64,000 nucleotides of DNA, taken from Gigaspora margarita. Its lineage: Eukaryota; Glomeromycota; Glomeromycetes; Diversisporales; Gigasporaceae. Positions within the stretch are counted from its first letter, which is position 1, and each line of letters starts with the position of its first letter. A program made the translations under genes and the position numbers. The notes below the pieces were generated by a model, which was not told the DNA's origin, searched no databases, and saw only the letters and a program-made list of their open reading frames with translations. Positions 46,843 through 57,769 of this stretch are shown here, piece by piece. Where the stretch lies: the NCBI GenBank assembly GCA_009809945.1, contig WTPW01000063.1:140256-204255 (forward strand), read 5' to 3'.

Positions 46843-46956
46843 AATAGAAAATGTTGATTAATAATCTAATGTTACACAAAAAAGCATGGTGCAAATAGCA
46901 AAAACTATAGTGTAAATAGCAAAAACTATGGTGTAAATAGCAGTACCCTATAATAA

Positions 46957-47987
46957 TATTAGAATAATAACATCTTACTCTTGATATTACAGACTCTTGA
47001 TATAATAGAGACTAAATAAATCTTAGTATAAAGGATCAAGATTTTGAGGATCAAGATTTAGTTAATACCATAATAATTACTACTTAATATAATGGATTTA
47101 CAAATAAAACTTATGATTAAGTAGATTTTAAAAAATTACTCATTATGTGCCTGAAGTACTACATTATTTCAAGAATGATATGTACTAGTAATAATAGCAC
47201 TATTAATAATGACACTAGTAAAAACAACAATGAAACTAAAAATAAAAATGCTGTTTCTAAAAAAAATAGAAATATATTATATATATTACAAAGCAGAAAA
47301 AAAATTCAGAAAAAAAAGCTAATAAATATTATTAACAATTATAAACTTATATCTCTGTGATTAAAAGGTGTACCATATTGCAGTGTGTATCCAAATTTAA
47401 TTCTCAAATGTTTTTTATTTTTTTTTAAAAATATTTAGTTCAATTTTAATTAGTAAAATATTTAAAAAAATGGGACCTGCCTTTATTATTATTATAAAAT
47501 TTCATATTGAACAATTTTACTTAAGAGCCCAAGATAAATTGTTTTAATAAAAAAAGTTGCATATAAAAAACTGTAATATATTGATTTAATATATAGTAAA
47601 TTTTTTTTTTATTAAAACAACCTATTTTATTACCTAAGTAAACTTTGTCCAGCAATTTTAATGCTAGAAAATTTTCTTTTTAAAAATTTTATTAAGAAAA
47701 TACAAATTTTGCAAAAGCTTAAAAGTTTCTAAATAACATTAATCTACTATTTTAGATATACTTAATCCCAAAATTTGAAAAAATTAATATGTAAGTTGAA
47801 AATAATGTAGGCTTAATCTTTATATTAAATTCATATATTTTATTATAATTTTTATTATAACTTATCACCTAGCGCGACATGTCCTCGACTATTATGAAGT
47901 AGGGATCTAATCTTAATTCTATTCTAAATAGAAAAAAATGATAATCATAACACTTTATAAAATAGGGAAAACCATTGTACTGGTACA
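46957..47987. other. AT-rich non-coding stretch
   Basis: No credible gene. A 71-codon Asn/Lys-rich frame at 47145-47360 reflects base composition. A foldback-like pair surrounds 47500-47650. Confidence 0.4.
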
Positions 47988-47995
47988 TATAATTA

Positions 47996-49375
47996 GAGTT
48001 TTACTAAAACGCACCTATAGTGTTTAACACCATGTTACACAAAAATATTAGAATAGCCAATCAAAATTAAGATCAGGTGTAATGTAAAATTTTGTTTTTG
48101 TTTATTTTTTAAAAAAAACATTCATATCTATTATGAAACCAACTTTGGGGCTTTAATAAAAAAAATTCCTTGCTAAATTTTGTCATAATAATACTCTGAT
48201 AAAATCCCAGGCCTCACCCTAACCCTAAAATAATCAAAATTTATTTTTTGTTTTATAAAAATTATTTTTTTGTTTTTGTTACACAGATTTGCAAATCTAA
48301 TTTACCTATGGTGGTAAAACACCATAAGTGTGTTTTATAATCTATATTACTAAAGTTTTAATGTCTGTCTGTCATGTTTAAGCACTCTGATTGGTTGAAG
48401 TTGGGTACCGTGATCAGGATCATCATTTGTCTTACGTCAGGTGATCTCCCTATTATCTGATATCTGAGTTCAAAAATTGAATCAATTTTGCCGTGTTATA
48501 TAAATGCAGAAATGGATTTAATTTGTCAGTAAGTGTTCCACCTATTATCTGAGTTCAAAAAATCAAATATTCGGAATCAATTTTGCCGTGTTATATAAAT
48601 GGATTTACTTTATCAGTAGGCAGATAATATTATTATTTGTATTATCTTTAAGATCTACGTGACAATACAAATAATTAAATTACGGATGCCACACAGTTAA
48701 CTATTATTAATACAACTCTTAAATCTATATTATTGCGAAAGGGAGTTATATATTTGTGAATTATATAATAAACTTGCACAAAGTACTATTTTTNTTTGGT
48801 CAAAACCTATAGGTGACTCTTAGATTAAATTNAAAAAAGTAAGCAAATTTTTACCTGCAAACTGCGNNTTTCAGATTTGATTNGATATTCCTAATTAATA
48901 AGTCAANATTAATAGTTAAATTTTTATGTCTATAATAATTGTTGAAGTTGATTCTTCAGTTAACATCACTTTTCCATGACTCTCGGGAGGTGGGGAGGGA
49001 GGTAAAATGAAACGAACATATGAAACGAACATATAAAAAGTAACAAAGGTGGCCAATTTCATTGGTTGATGTAAATCAGGTGATTGGCGCAAGTCACCCA
49101 ACATTTTGATTGGCTGCTCATTTTTCGGGGGAGACCTCAGCTGGGGGTGCTGTTAACCGAAAATTTAACTTCAAACAGCCTTATTATTGGTGTAAATCAT
49201 TAAGCCATTTATTATCTGTTAAATTTTTTGCCACTTTAAAACATTTAATATTTCTTTGTTTTTTATTTATCAGTTATATAAACACCATCCTATACTTTTT
49301 CAGAATTTACTGTATTTTTTTTTTGTATAATTACTATAGCACGGACGTAAGGACGTGCTTAACTACTAGTAATTG
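47996..49375. mobile_element. TGCACC-family MITE split by a Helitron
   Basis: GAGTTTTACTAAAACGCACC starts it; TATAATTA is duplicated exactly at 47988-47995 and 49376-49383. Removing 48341-49369 leaves a 351-bp MITE whose right end reads TTTTATAATAATTG, identical to the copy at 29270-29627. Confidence 0.85.
48341..49369 (+). mobile_element. Non-autonomous Helitron
   Basis: Starts TCTATATTACTAAAG (5' TC) and ends CTAG (CTRR type) at 49366-49369, 9 nt after a hairpin GCACG ... CGTGC at 49339-49358. Inserted between A (48340) and T (49370) with no duplication, as Helitrons do. About 1.03 kb; no Rep/helicase. An internal direct repeat (CTATTATCTGA ... CAATTTTGCCGTGTTATAT) occupies about 48450-48620. 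Sites with single N occur at 48794-48907. Confidence 0.85.
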
Positions 49376-49383
49376 TATAATTA

Positions 49384-50394
49384 TCCTCTAATGCTGCAAT
49401 ATACTAATGAAATTGATCCAGTAGATATTCAAAATATTCTATATAGTTCTCAATTGATTTCCTATTTACGTTTATTTGGACCATTTGTTAACTATATTCC
49501 TTCGTTCCTGGTTTCTAGTGCGACTGCATCACACAGCTACCTTATTCGGAATTCAAGAATAAATAGCAACAGATGGCTGCGTTAGACTGCGAGCTAGTGA
49601 TTTTATCAAGGATACATTGTTTGCAAACAGCGATAATACTGTAATAGTAAATTTGGTACTTTACTCAAATCTCGCAAGTTGTCTTTTAAATCTTTTTTTA
49701 CCAATTAATTTAAAAGTACAATATATAGTTATTGATGACGTATTTGAGATAATCTATTGCTGATTAACTTTTTATCAATATATTTAAACTAGTAACCGGA
49801 ACCGGTATAAGCCGCAGATCAAATTTTTCAGGGCGTCCCAGACGGAAAATGCCGAAACAACGTGCATCAAAATCGCAATTTCAATCATCAAAGCGCATAA
49901 AAGTATGAGTCCTTCGCTTCGTACAATAAGTTATTTGAAAATAGTAATTTGGATTTACATTTTGCATGATCGCGCAGCTTCATTATAATATGATCAACAC
50001 ACATAAATCTGAAAGTAACGATAAATTTAGAGACAGGTTACTATTCCCATGCAATGCCAAAATGAATTTAATAAATTTAATAACCTTATTACAATATAAT
50101 TTCTTTTTTCTCTATCACCTAAAATCTTATATATATTATCCAGCACGTTTAATTCGATTAAATACCTTCATTAGCCGTCGTTTAACGACTAGTTAACATG
50201 TCTTTAATGTTATTTTAACTCCTGCTACGTATTAATTTTTTTAATACTCCCAAAATAAGGTTATATCCGAATACGTAAATAACATGATTATATGTGGTAC
50301 TATTACATCATCAATGTTTCACAACATTTTATTTAAAAACTACAGTTTATGATCGTAATTCCGATTAATGACCATCATTTAATTTAATTTTAAA
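49384..50394. other. Upstream region of the F-box gene
   Basis: Less repetitive than the rest of the window. Contains the AT-hook-like coding fragment at 49807-49908 and small frames (49373-49585, 49966-50196) without recognisable motifs. No promoter element identified beyond general AT-richness. Confidence 0.4.
49807..49908 (+). pseudogene. Basic tail fragment with AT-hook-like core
   Basis: Frame reads SRRSNFSGRPRRKMPKQRAS then KSQFQSSKRIKV and a TGA at 49906-49908. GRP flanked by basic residues is the AT-hook core, which binds AT-rich minor grooves; such basic tails end many DNA-binding proteins and transposases. Upstream exons are not identifiable, so this may be a terminal exon or a relic. 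Confidence 0.3.
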
Positions 50395-52107
50395 ATGATT
50401 TCATTACCAAACGAGTGCCTTTTTGAAATATTTAAAAACCTTGAGGAATATCATGAGTCCTTATTTGCATGTCTTCTCGTAAATCGTCAATGGTGTAGAA
50501 ATGTTGTACCAGTTTTATGGAGCAAACCATCAGCATGTCTAGGAAGCGGAAAACTTGTTGGAATGTTCATTTTAGCATTAAATGCTAAAGAACAAGAAAA
50601 GTTAATCCCATTTAAATTAGTTCTTCCAAGTAATTCACAAACATTATTTGAATATACAAGTTATGTTGAGTTAATTGATTATGATGATTTATGTAATGGA
50701 ATAATAAATTGGCTTAGATATGAAGGATTTGATTCTTCTGATTTAGAAGATAGTTCATATGACTCTTTAAGTTTAGTGGCTCAAAGAATTGTGCATCCTT
50801 TGATCACAATGTTTTTAAGGACTAGTAAGAAACTTAAAGATTTGCGCATTTGGGATGCTAAAGAAATTGGATTTGTGGCTGAGGCCCTCTTTGAGAATAA
50901 AACTTTAGTTTCATTAGATCTTCGAAACAATGAACTTCGTCTTGAAGATATGGAAGTATTGGCAGAGGCTCTTTGTAGAAACACTACTCTTACTTCGTTA
51001 AATCTTAAAAATAATAAACTTGGTTTTGAAGAAGGAAAGGCGATAGCGGAGGCTCTGCGCAGAAATTGTAATCTAACATCCTTAGACATTTCTATCAATG
51101 ACCTTGGTCCTGAAGGAGGAAAAGCAATTGCGGAAGCACTCTGTAGCAATACTAACTTGATCTCTTTAAACATCTCTGATAATAAGCTTGGCATTAAAGT
51201 AGGAAAGGCATTTGGAGAAACTCTTCGTAGAAATGCTACCCTAACTTCCTTAAATATTAGCCATAATTTATTCGATTTTAGAGAGGGAAAAGCGCTTGCA
51301 GAAGCCCTTCATGAAAATAAAACCTTAATTTCATTAGATCTTGAAGGTAATCAACTTTGTTTTGAAGGATTTCAAGGAGGAAAAATATTAGCGGAAGCAC
51401 TTTGTGAAAACACCGCTCTGAAATCATTAAATATTAGTAAAAATCTACTTGGACCTGAAGGAGGAGAAGTATTATCGAAAGCTCTTAGCACAAACACATC
51501 TTTAACTTCCTTAAATATTAGTGATAATGAATTAGGATTAGAGGGGGGTGAAGCATTTGCAGAAGCGCTTGGCAAAAATAACGTCATAACCTCCTTAGAT
51601 ATTGGTCGTAATAACCTTGGACCTGAAGGTGGAGAGGCGATAGCAAGGGCCCTTTGTAGAAACACTACTTTAATTTCTTTAAATATTAATGGTAATCAAC
51701 TTGAGTATGATGGTGGAAAAGCAATAGTAGAAGCACTTTATGTAAATATTACTCTAACCTCTTTAGATCTTAGTTTTAACAAGCTTAACGAAGAAGTAGG
51801 AAAGTTAATAGCAGGAGTTCTTTACGATAATACTACTCTAACCTTTTTAAATCTTGACACTAATCAACTTAAGGATGGAGGAGGAAAAGAAATTGCAATA
51901 TCTCTTTGCGAAAATACCAGTTTGACTACTTTAAATCTTTCTAGTAATGAATTTAGTTATGAGATCGTTAAAACATTCGCGAAGGCTATGTGCAAAAATA
52001 TTACTCTGACCTATTTAAATCTTATTAACAATATTGGTATTAAGGAGGGGAAACAGCTTAAAAAAGCTATTTACAAACACAATACTCATGTCTTCGTAGA
52101 TATTTGA
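50395..52107 (+). CDS. F-box / leucine-rich-repeat protein, intact
   Basis: A single uninterrupted 570-codon frame. Residues 1-48 form an F-box (MISLPNECLFEIFKNLEEY, LLVNRQWCRNVVPVLW), which in SCF complexes binds Skp1. Residues about 163-558 are fourteen ribonuclease-inhibitor-type leucine-rich repeats of 28 residues (consensus N-x-T-L-T-S-L-N-I-S-x-N-x-L-x-x-E-G-G-K), the substrate-recognition part; repeat six carries a three-residue insertion (GFQ). Probable role: substrate adaptor of a ubiquitin ligase, in nucleus or cytoplasm. The ATG chosen is the first in frame and gives the complete F-box. An AATAAA at 52350-52355 is a plausible poly-A signal. No stop, frameshift or insertion is seen, in contrast to its transposon neighbours, and repeats are similar enough to suggest recent internal duplication. 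Large F-box/LRR families are known in Glomeromycotina. Confidence 0.92.
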   Translation: MISLPNECLFEIFKNLEEYHESLFACLLVNRQWCRNVVPVLWSKPSACLGSGKLVGMFILALNAKEQEKLIPFKLVLPSNSQTLFEYTSYVELIDYDDLCNGIINWLRYEGFDSSDLEDSSYDSLSLVAQRIVHPLITMFLRTSKKLKDLRIWDAKEIGFVAEALFENKTLVSLDLRNNELRLEDMEVLAEALCRNTTLTSLNLKNNKLGFEEGKAIAEALRRNCNLTSLDISINDLGPEGGKAIAEALCSNTNLISLNISDNKLGIKVGKAFGETLRRNATLTSLNISHNLFDFREGKALAEALHENKTLISLDLEGNQLCFEGFQGGKILAEALCENTALKSLNISKNLLGPEGGEVLSKALSTNTSLTSLNISDNELGLEGGEAFAEALGKNNVITSLDIGRNNLGPEGGEAIARALCRNTTLISLNINGNQLEYDGGKAIVEALYVNITLTSLDLSFNKLNEEVGKLIAGVLYDNTTLTFLNLDTNQLKDGGGKEIAISLCENTSLTTLNLSSNEFSYEIVKTFAKAMCKNITLTYLNLINNIGIKEGKQLKKAIYKHNTHVFVDI

Positions 52108-52564
52108 AATAATCGGTTTAATTTTTTTTTTCATAGATTTAGCTTAAATCATAATAGAATCCAGTTTCTAAATACCATTTAAAATTTGTTTTTCTGATCT
52201 AATGTAACAAAAAAAAAAGATTTTTTGAAACTTATGATAGCGAATTTAATTTGGATCGTAGTATTAGAGCTTGTAATTGATGTATTTGGTCTAATTACTA
52301 TGATTGTGATTTATGTTTATTGATTGATACTGTATTAAATTTATGAGAAAATAAATTATATTTTCAATTATATATTTATGGATAATTAAAAACAATGATT
52401 AACCCAATTACTCACGGTCTTCGGTCATGGAATATGAATCCGTGTGTAACTGGTTGTTCACTACATGCCCATACAATAACTATAAAATATTGCAAATGTT
52501 TTGAGGATCGTTAAGATACGTAGTATTTTAGATAACTTAACCGTCGCGCATCTATATTTTTAGG

Positions 52565-55064
52565 TTTATAATTACATAATAGCATTCACACCACAATTAA
52601 GAGGACTGTTCTTCTCAACGATAAAATCTATTTTAATGGTGGTAAATTTTCTTTGAGACCTCAAAATACTTCAGCTTATGCATCTGATCAATTATTTTAT
52701 CTAGATATTTCAAAAACCTTTAACACAAATGACATATCACCAATGCCATGGACAGACCTTTCTTAAGTTGCAAATTTAGCAAACCGGTCTCAATCAGCAG
52801 CCTGTCCTGATGGAACAAGTAACGCTTCTATCTTTTATAGCGGGTCAAATCGGTGCTAAGGAGGCTTTGTCAATGTTTATGACACAACAACACAAGTGTG
52901 TAGCACACCATCTGATTCAAAAAGCTTTAGTACAAGAAGAACGCGATCTAATGTTGTTTTAAATGGTAGAATATGCATTTATAGTGGAGTGTCTAATTAT
53001 TTAAACACAATTATGCTGAATTCTTCATAATTGGTTTGTACAACATTTTCACCATTACTAATACCTCCTCGTTCACAAAGCTATACTGCAACATTATTAA
53101 ATAATTCGATTTTGTACATCGGGTGTGGTCAAAGTGACACCATGCGGGAAGTTTGTCTTGATTTCTTCCAAATTTTTTTGTTTTTTTGATCCATATAACG
53201 AATTTAAACATAATTTAACATAAATAATATCTGGTGTGTACTTGTAAGCCGAATCATTCTAATGATATAATTAATTTAATTCAATTTATAGTCTAACCAT
53301 AATTTATTGCGAATACATCAGGTGAAATTCCTTTAATACGATGTGATCATTCATCTTTATGTTTTCTTGTTAAATATTTAGTCTGTACATTTAATTCATA
53401 CATTGCAAATAATCAAATCGGATAGCGAAATTTTCAAAATTTTGCCGAATTAATTGTTAGAATGTTGAATTAGATGACACAGTATATTCCGGTTCCCGAC
53501 ATTTCCAAAATCCTGATAAGTTAGCCCGTATTAGGTTAAGTTAGATTAGTTTCGGTCAATTTTTGTCAGATTTTATTTGTTGGGAAAAATAATAGAGTTC
53601 CTATATTCATGCCTCCTAATTATATTATATTGATCGGTTGTTAATGCAATGTAGCTCTAATTATAGATGCTTAACGAATTTATTTTTGAATTGACGAATA
53701 GTTTCATTTTGCGATTGTGTCAAAAATTTCATATAAAAATCATGAAAATTTTCTATAAACTTAGATAGCATACTCCTTAGAATAATATTCTAATTCAAAA
53801 TTAGTTTCGTCACTAATAATTATAGATCAAAATAATTTCGTCAAGAGTTTCGTCATTTCGTCAGGTTTAATTTCGTCTACTATATTAAATCAATTTCCTC
53901 AAGCATCACTAGCTCTAATCAGTTTTTAATATTTTATGCATCCACAAATACTTCAGTTGATCATTCAATTATTGCTCTTAGTACTTTGACATACTCATGG
54001 TCTATTCCTACCATATCAACTACTAGAGGTACTCAACAAAGCTTGCGTAAATTTCTACATTAATTGGAGATTTATGTTCTTATTGCATTTGGTGTGTATT
54101 ATATATAATTGTTTTTTTTTTATTTGTTAAATATACTATCATAGCACGTTAATTTAATAACTAAATTTTAGGATATAATCCAAACGATTCTCAACTTCTG
54201 GAATTTGTCTTCTTGATATAAGCCAAAAAAAAATAGCTACGAATGGGTTACAACATTTAATCTTACTACAGCTACCCCACCACAAAACCATCATCATCAC
54301 TCCAGATTCGTCAAATTCTTCAAATTCTCCGTCTATGAGTATTGGTGCAATAATTGGAAGTACAATTGACGAAATTGATGGTCTTATATTGTTTACAGCA
54401 ATTGTTGTTCTTGCTGTTCACTTTAATAAAAATAGGTATCCTGTAAGAGTTTTAGAAACTTTATAATTTTTTTGATTATAATAAATGTAATGAGTTAATT
54501 GAAATGTTTTCACTAATTCAATGTAACGAACTTTTTTTAAAAATAAATTTGTGTGATAATTATTCTCTTTATTTCTTTAAAAAAAATATATTAAATAAAT
54601 AACATAAATGCTTATTACAAATAAAATTGATAGCTGTGAATCGAGTGATCGTTGCAATATTATGGTGCAACAATCCCGTGATTAGATTAGGGCCTGTATT
54701 TGTAATATTTTCAAGGATTAGGTCTTTATAAATAAATATTTTTAATTTGGCCCTTATTCGCAATAATTTTCAAATTTGGGTCTCGATGTGTAAATTCCCC
54801 TTAACTTAATCAGTACACATAAATGTCTTTTATTTTAGTGAATATCCCTTTCGATCCAATGGTGTGATGAACTAGTATAAAATAACAATTGCAAATTTAC
54901 CAATACATTCTATCTTAATTGTAATGTATCGATCAGACTGAGAAGTATAAACAGTTACATTATAGTACTACATAATCACAATAATTTTAATTTTCTTATA
55001 GAATCGCTCCATGATAGAGAGAGATATGCTTCAACAGGGTGCGCTACAACGAGGTAGAGAGTGA
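52565..55064 (+). pseudogene. Kelch-repeat single-pass membrane protein, decayed
   Basis: The first part (52565-53190) carries kelch/galactose-oxidase-like strands: LLNDKIYFNGG, ASDQLFYLDISKTF, PWTDLS, then NVYDTTTQVCSTPSD, RICIYSGVSN, and ILYIGCGQS, separated by stops (near 52765, 52856 and 53028). After a MITE at 53662-53911, coding resumes (FLIFYASTNTSVDHSII, STLTYSWSIP) and ends GDLCSYCIG before an intron that looks genuine (GTGTGT at 54091, TTTTAG at 54167-54172); the next exon starts YNPNDSQLL. A Ser-rich stretch and a transmembrane segment (AIIGSTIDEIDGLILFTAIV) near 54345-54420 follow. A possible last exon (NRSMIERDMLQQGALQRGRE, stop 55062-55064) sits after a splice acceptor TTTTCTTATAG. 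Secreted/membrane kelch proteins of this plan are abundant in Rhizophagus. Stops and the insertion make this copy non-functional. Confidence 0.65.
53662..53911. mobile_element. hAT-like MITE with TTTCGTCA words, copy 1
   Basis: 250 bp. Ends TATAGATGCTTAACGAA and TCAAGCATCACTA; GCTCTAAT duplicated exactly at 53654-53661 and 53912-53919. TTTCGTCA occurs several times in its right half. Interrupts the kelch coding sequence. Confidence 0.8.
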
Positions 55065-55144
55065 TACTTTTTAATTATTTCATCGAATTTACTATTTAAG
55101 TATAAGCATTATTCATTTATCTAACTTTACTACATGATATAGTT

Positions 55145-55257
55145 TAGTGATGCCTGACGAAATGACGAAACCATAAGTTTCGTCAATGACAAAACTTGAC
55201 GAAACTTATGGTTTCGTCATTTCGTCAACGGCAAAATAGTTTCGTCAGGCATCTATA
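55145..55257. mobile_element. hAT-like MITE with TTTCGTCA words, copy 2 (minimal)
   Basis: Only 113 bp. Ends TAGTGATGCCTGACGAAA and TTTCGTCAGGCATCTATA; flanks ATATAGTT (55137-55144) and ATATAGTC (55258-55265). TTTCGTCA and TGACGAAA make up most of the element. Confidence 0.8.
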
Positions 55258-55549
55258 ATATAGTCATTGTATTTTAAATTTGGTATATTCATAAAGGCTA
55301 GGTGACATAACTATTAATTTTATATGTTAGATGAAATGAATCAGTAGATGAATTTTACTTATTTAATCATCGGTTAGCTCTTTCACGCTTATTCAGTGTC
55401 CATTTATCAAATTTGCTGACACGACACGAATTAATATATCATACTTTAACCTTATGCGTTGACGATAGTTACGCTAGGGTTATTATCGCGAGGATAACTT
55501 GATTCGTGGCTTATATGAAATTGAGGCTTATATGAAAAAGGTAATAGCA

Positions 55550-56230
55550 TATGATTGTATGCAATGTAGATTATAGATATGCATGTGATAGAGATTATAG
55601 ATACGTATGCATGCGGCAGAGATTATAAAGATACATGTGGTGTGAATCTCAGTGCTTGCTTACTTCGCTTGTCTTGTCACTTGTTCTCTTCGATGCCCGA
55701 ATATTATCTGGCTCCCATCCCTCCCACCCTCTCTCATTCATTGCACCTAGCGCTCTGCTTGTTGTCATGTGTAACGAGTCAATGCGCCGCACCATAGCGT
55801 GGGTCCCGAACTCGCTATTTTATGCTGACGTTGTCGTGTGTATCGAGTTGTATACGCCACACATATCGTGGGGTCAAACTCGTTACACTTATAAAAGTTG
55901 ATATTGTCATGTGTAAGGCGTTGAATGCACCGCTATATAAAAATTGATATCATTGTAATGAGTTGAAGGCGCCGCACCATAACGCGGGCTCGAACTCGCT
56001 ATTATAAAAATTGATGTTGCTAAAAAAAAGTAGAATGCGCCGCTCTTCGATCCTCAAATATGCTTCGTCACGTGAGTATATTCACGTGTACATAAAGTTG
56101 TTATGAGCAAAGTATGCAATAGCTGAAGGGAAAGTGATGAAGTGGTGCACTACTCCCATCATGTATCTTCGTAATGTCTAATAAAGGTGTTTAATATGAA
56201 ATCCGAGCGAGGATAATCATACAAAATGGC
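55550..56230. repeat. Dispersed segment related to 23095-24060, without the small gene
   Basis: Shares TATAGATATGCATGTGATAG, CTCTCATTCATTGCACCTAG at the left and TATTCACGTGTACATAAAG, GTGGTGCACTACTCCCATC, TGTCTAATAAAG at the right, in the same order. The middle is replaced by an expanded tandem repeat. Noticeably GC-richer than flanking DNA. Small frames at 55579-55901 are not conserved. Confidence 0.65.
55765..56012. repeat. Tandem repeat of about 65-75 bp with tRNA-T-arm-like motif
   Basis: Four units: (G)TAACGAGT-AATGCGCCGCACCA, TAGCGTGGG-CTCGAACTCG, TATTATAAAAATTGATGTTG. The GCTCGAACTCG core resembles a pol III B box. Two units are present at 23300-23415. Confidence 0.55.
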
Positions 56231-57764
56231 AGGTGATGTACACCTGTGATTTAGACAGATATTGTTTATCTCCTATTTTTCGTTGTTTTTCTAACAACTA
56301 CTCAATTAAACTTAGTTTTTTTTTTTTTTATACTTCTATACTTCCGTAGAATTAAAATAAAAAATTTCATCATGGTGCTTTTCAAATTACTGTGAACTGT
56401 GATTTTCATTCATCACACCGTAAATCAGAAATCTAGAAAAAAATGCCAATCTGTGATTGGTTAGAAATAATTCTTAGCCAATCATGTATTGAAATTTTTT
56501 CTAGATTTCTGGATTTTGTGATGCACGGAATTTGCTGATCACAATAATTTGAAAGCACTGTAAATTGTATTAATGGCTGTCGAGTACCTTTGTTAAAAGT
56601 TTAAAAAATATATATATAAAATTTGAGAAAAAAACCAAAATTAGATGAATTTTTTTTCACGCTTTAAGCAAATAGGGTGAATCTAGATCTCGCAGAGGGA
56701 TGATACTCTATTTTTCGCATCACGATTTTTGCCAATCAGTTAATCCAATTTTGTGTAATGATCGAAGATAAAAATAAACGAAAACGAAAAGATCTAATTA
56801 CAAGCAAAACAAATCAAAAAATATTATGAATTATTTTTGCATTTATGTGCAAAATTTGATGCCGAAAATTTTTATTTAGAAGCTAAAAAAAAAATCGCAA
56901 ATATCACAAAATTTTACTAAGACAACTATTCTTGTCTTCTATTAAAAAATGCTTAGCACAGAATTTTGCATATATGTGCATTGTTTTAAAATCTTTTTTA
57001 ATATTACATAAGTTATTATTAAGATAAACAAACTTGCTAACTTTTTACTCCAAAATGTGATCTATGAATTGACCAATCACAATCGAGGTGCAATATATAA
57101 GTAGATAGCAGGATGTGAGATATCCATTTTTCATATGGATATATATTATTTAATACATTTTATATGATGCACCAAGTCACATCTCATCAAATTCTGATTG
57201 CTTTTTTAAAATCTTATAACTATAAAATCAAAAGATTTATTTAATAAATAACTGAAAAAATAAATCTTTATTTTAGCTCTATCAAATTTAGCAGTTAAAC
57301 TTTTTTAAAAAGTCCAAATATCAAAATTTCAAGACATTAAAATTTAAAAAATTTATACAATTTATTATATAAGCTATAAAATTGGTGCCTTGTTGTTACA
57401 TATAATTTATATCAAAATTGGTGTTATATATTTATCTACATAAAATTAGCATAAAAATATATAAATCAGTTATTGACTAGTTCTAATCTTTGTAAAACCA
57501 AACCAATAGCATTAGCATTAATTAAATTAGTGGAATATCTTTATCATAGAACAATAATAGCTTTATAAAATATATACAATAAATATTAAGCACTAATATT
57601 AAGTAAATATACATGATTAAATAAACTTTCTAATGTTTTATTGCAAGTATATAAATCTTATTTGGTTTAATATTGCACTATCATATCTTTAATTAATAGT
57701 CTGCCAGTTAGTCATAGATCAATCATAGTATAACATGATGCAAATTACTGAAATTACTATAGGT
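56231..57764. other. Non-coding, with one foldback MITE
   Basis: 56375-56558 is a foldback MITE: GTGCTTTTCAAATTACTGTG at left, inverse CACAATAATTTGAAAGCAC at right, and TCTAGAAAAAAAT / ATTTTTTCTAGA inside. The rest shows no gene. Confidence 0.5.
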
Positions 57765-57769
57765 AGAAT

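Larger units (their letters stand above)
34665..46948. mobile_element. 12.3 kb TIR element with perfect 8-bp duplication
   Basis: GGGTACTGCTATTTACACC at 34665 and its inverse GGTGTAAATAGCAGTACCC at 46930-46948. The inverted similarity continues for about 100 bp (GTGTAACATTAGATTATTAA in both). TATAATAA is duplicated exactly at 34657-34664 and 46949-46956. A further subterminal pair (GCAAATTTTATATATAGATA) lies at about 34777 and 46290. A nested LINE (about 36175-45111) explains most of the length, leaving about 3.3 kb including a 603-bp gap. No transposase frame is visible in what remains. Confidence 0.8.

Noticed and set aside
48916-49391. Frames inside the Helitron (minus 62 and plus 93 codons)
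   Set aside because: No motif, no domain, and codon content shifts with base composition; not supported as genes.
50781-51665. Minus-strand frames of 137 and 97 codons
   Set aside because: Antisense shadows of the leucine-rich repeats of the F-box gene.
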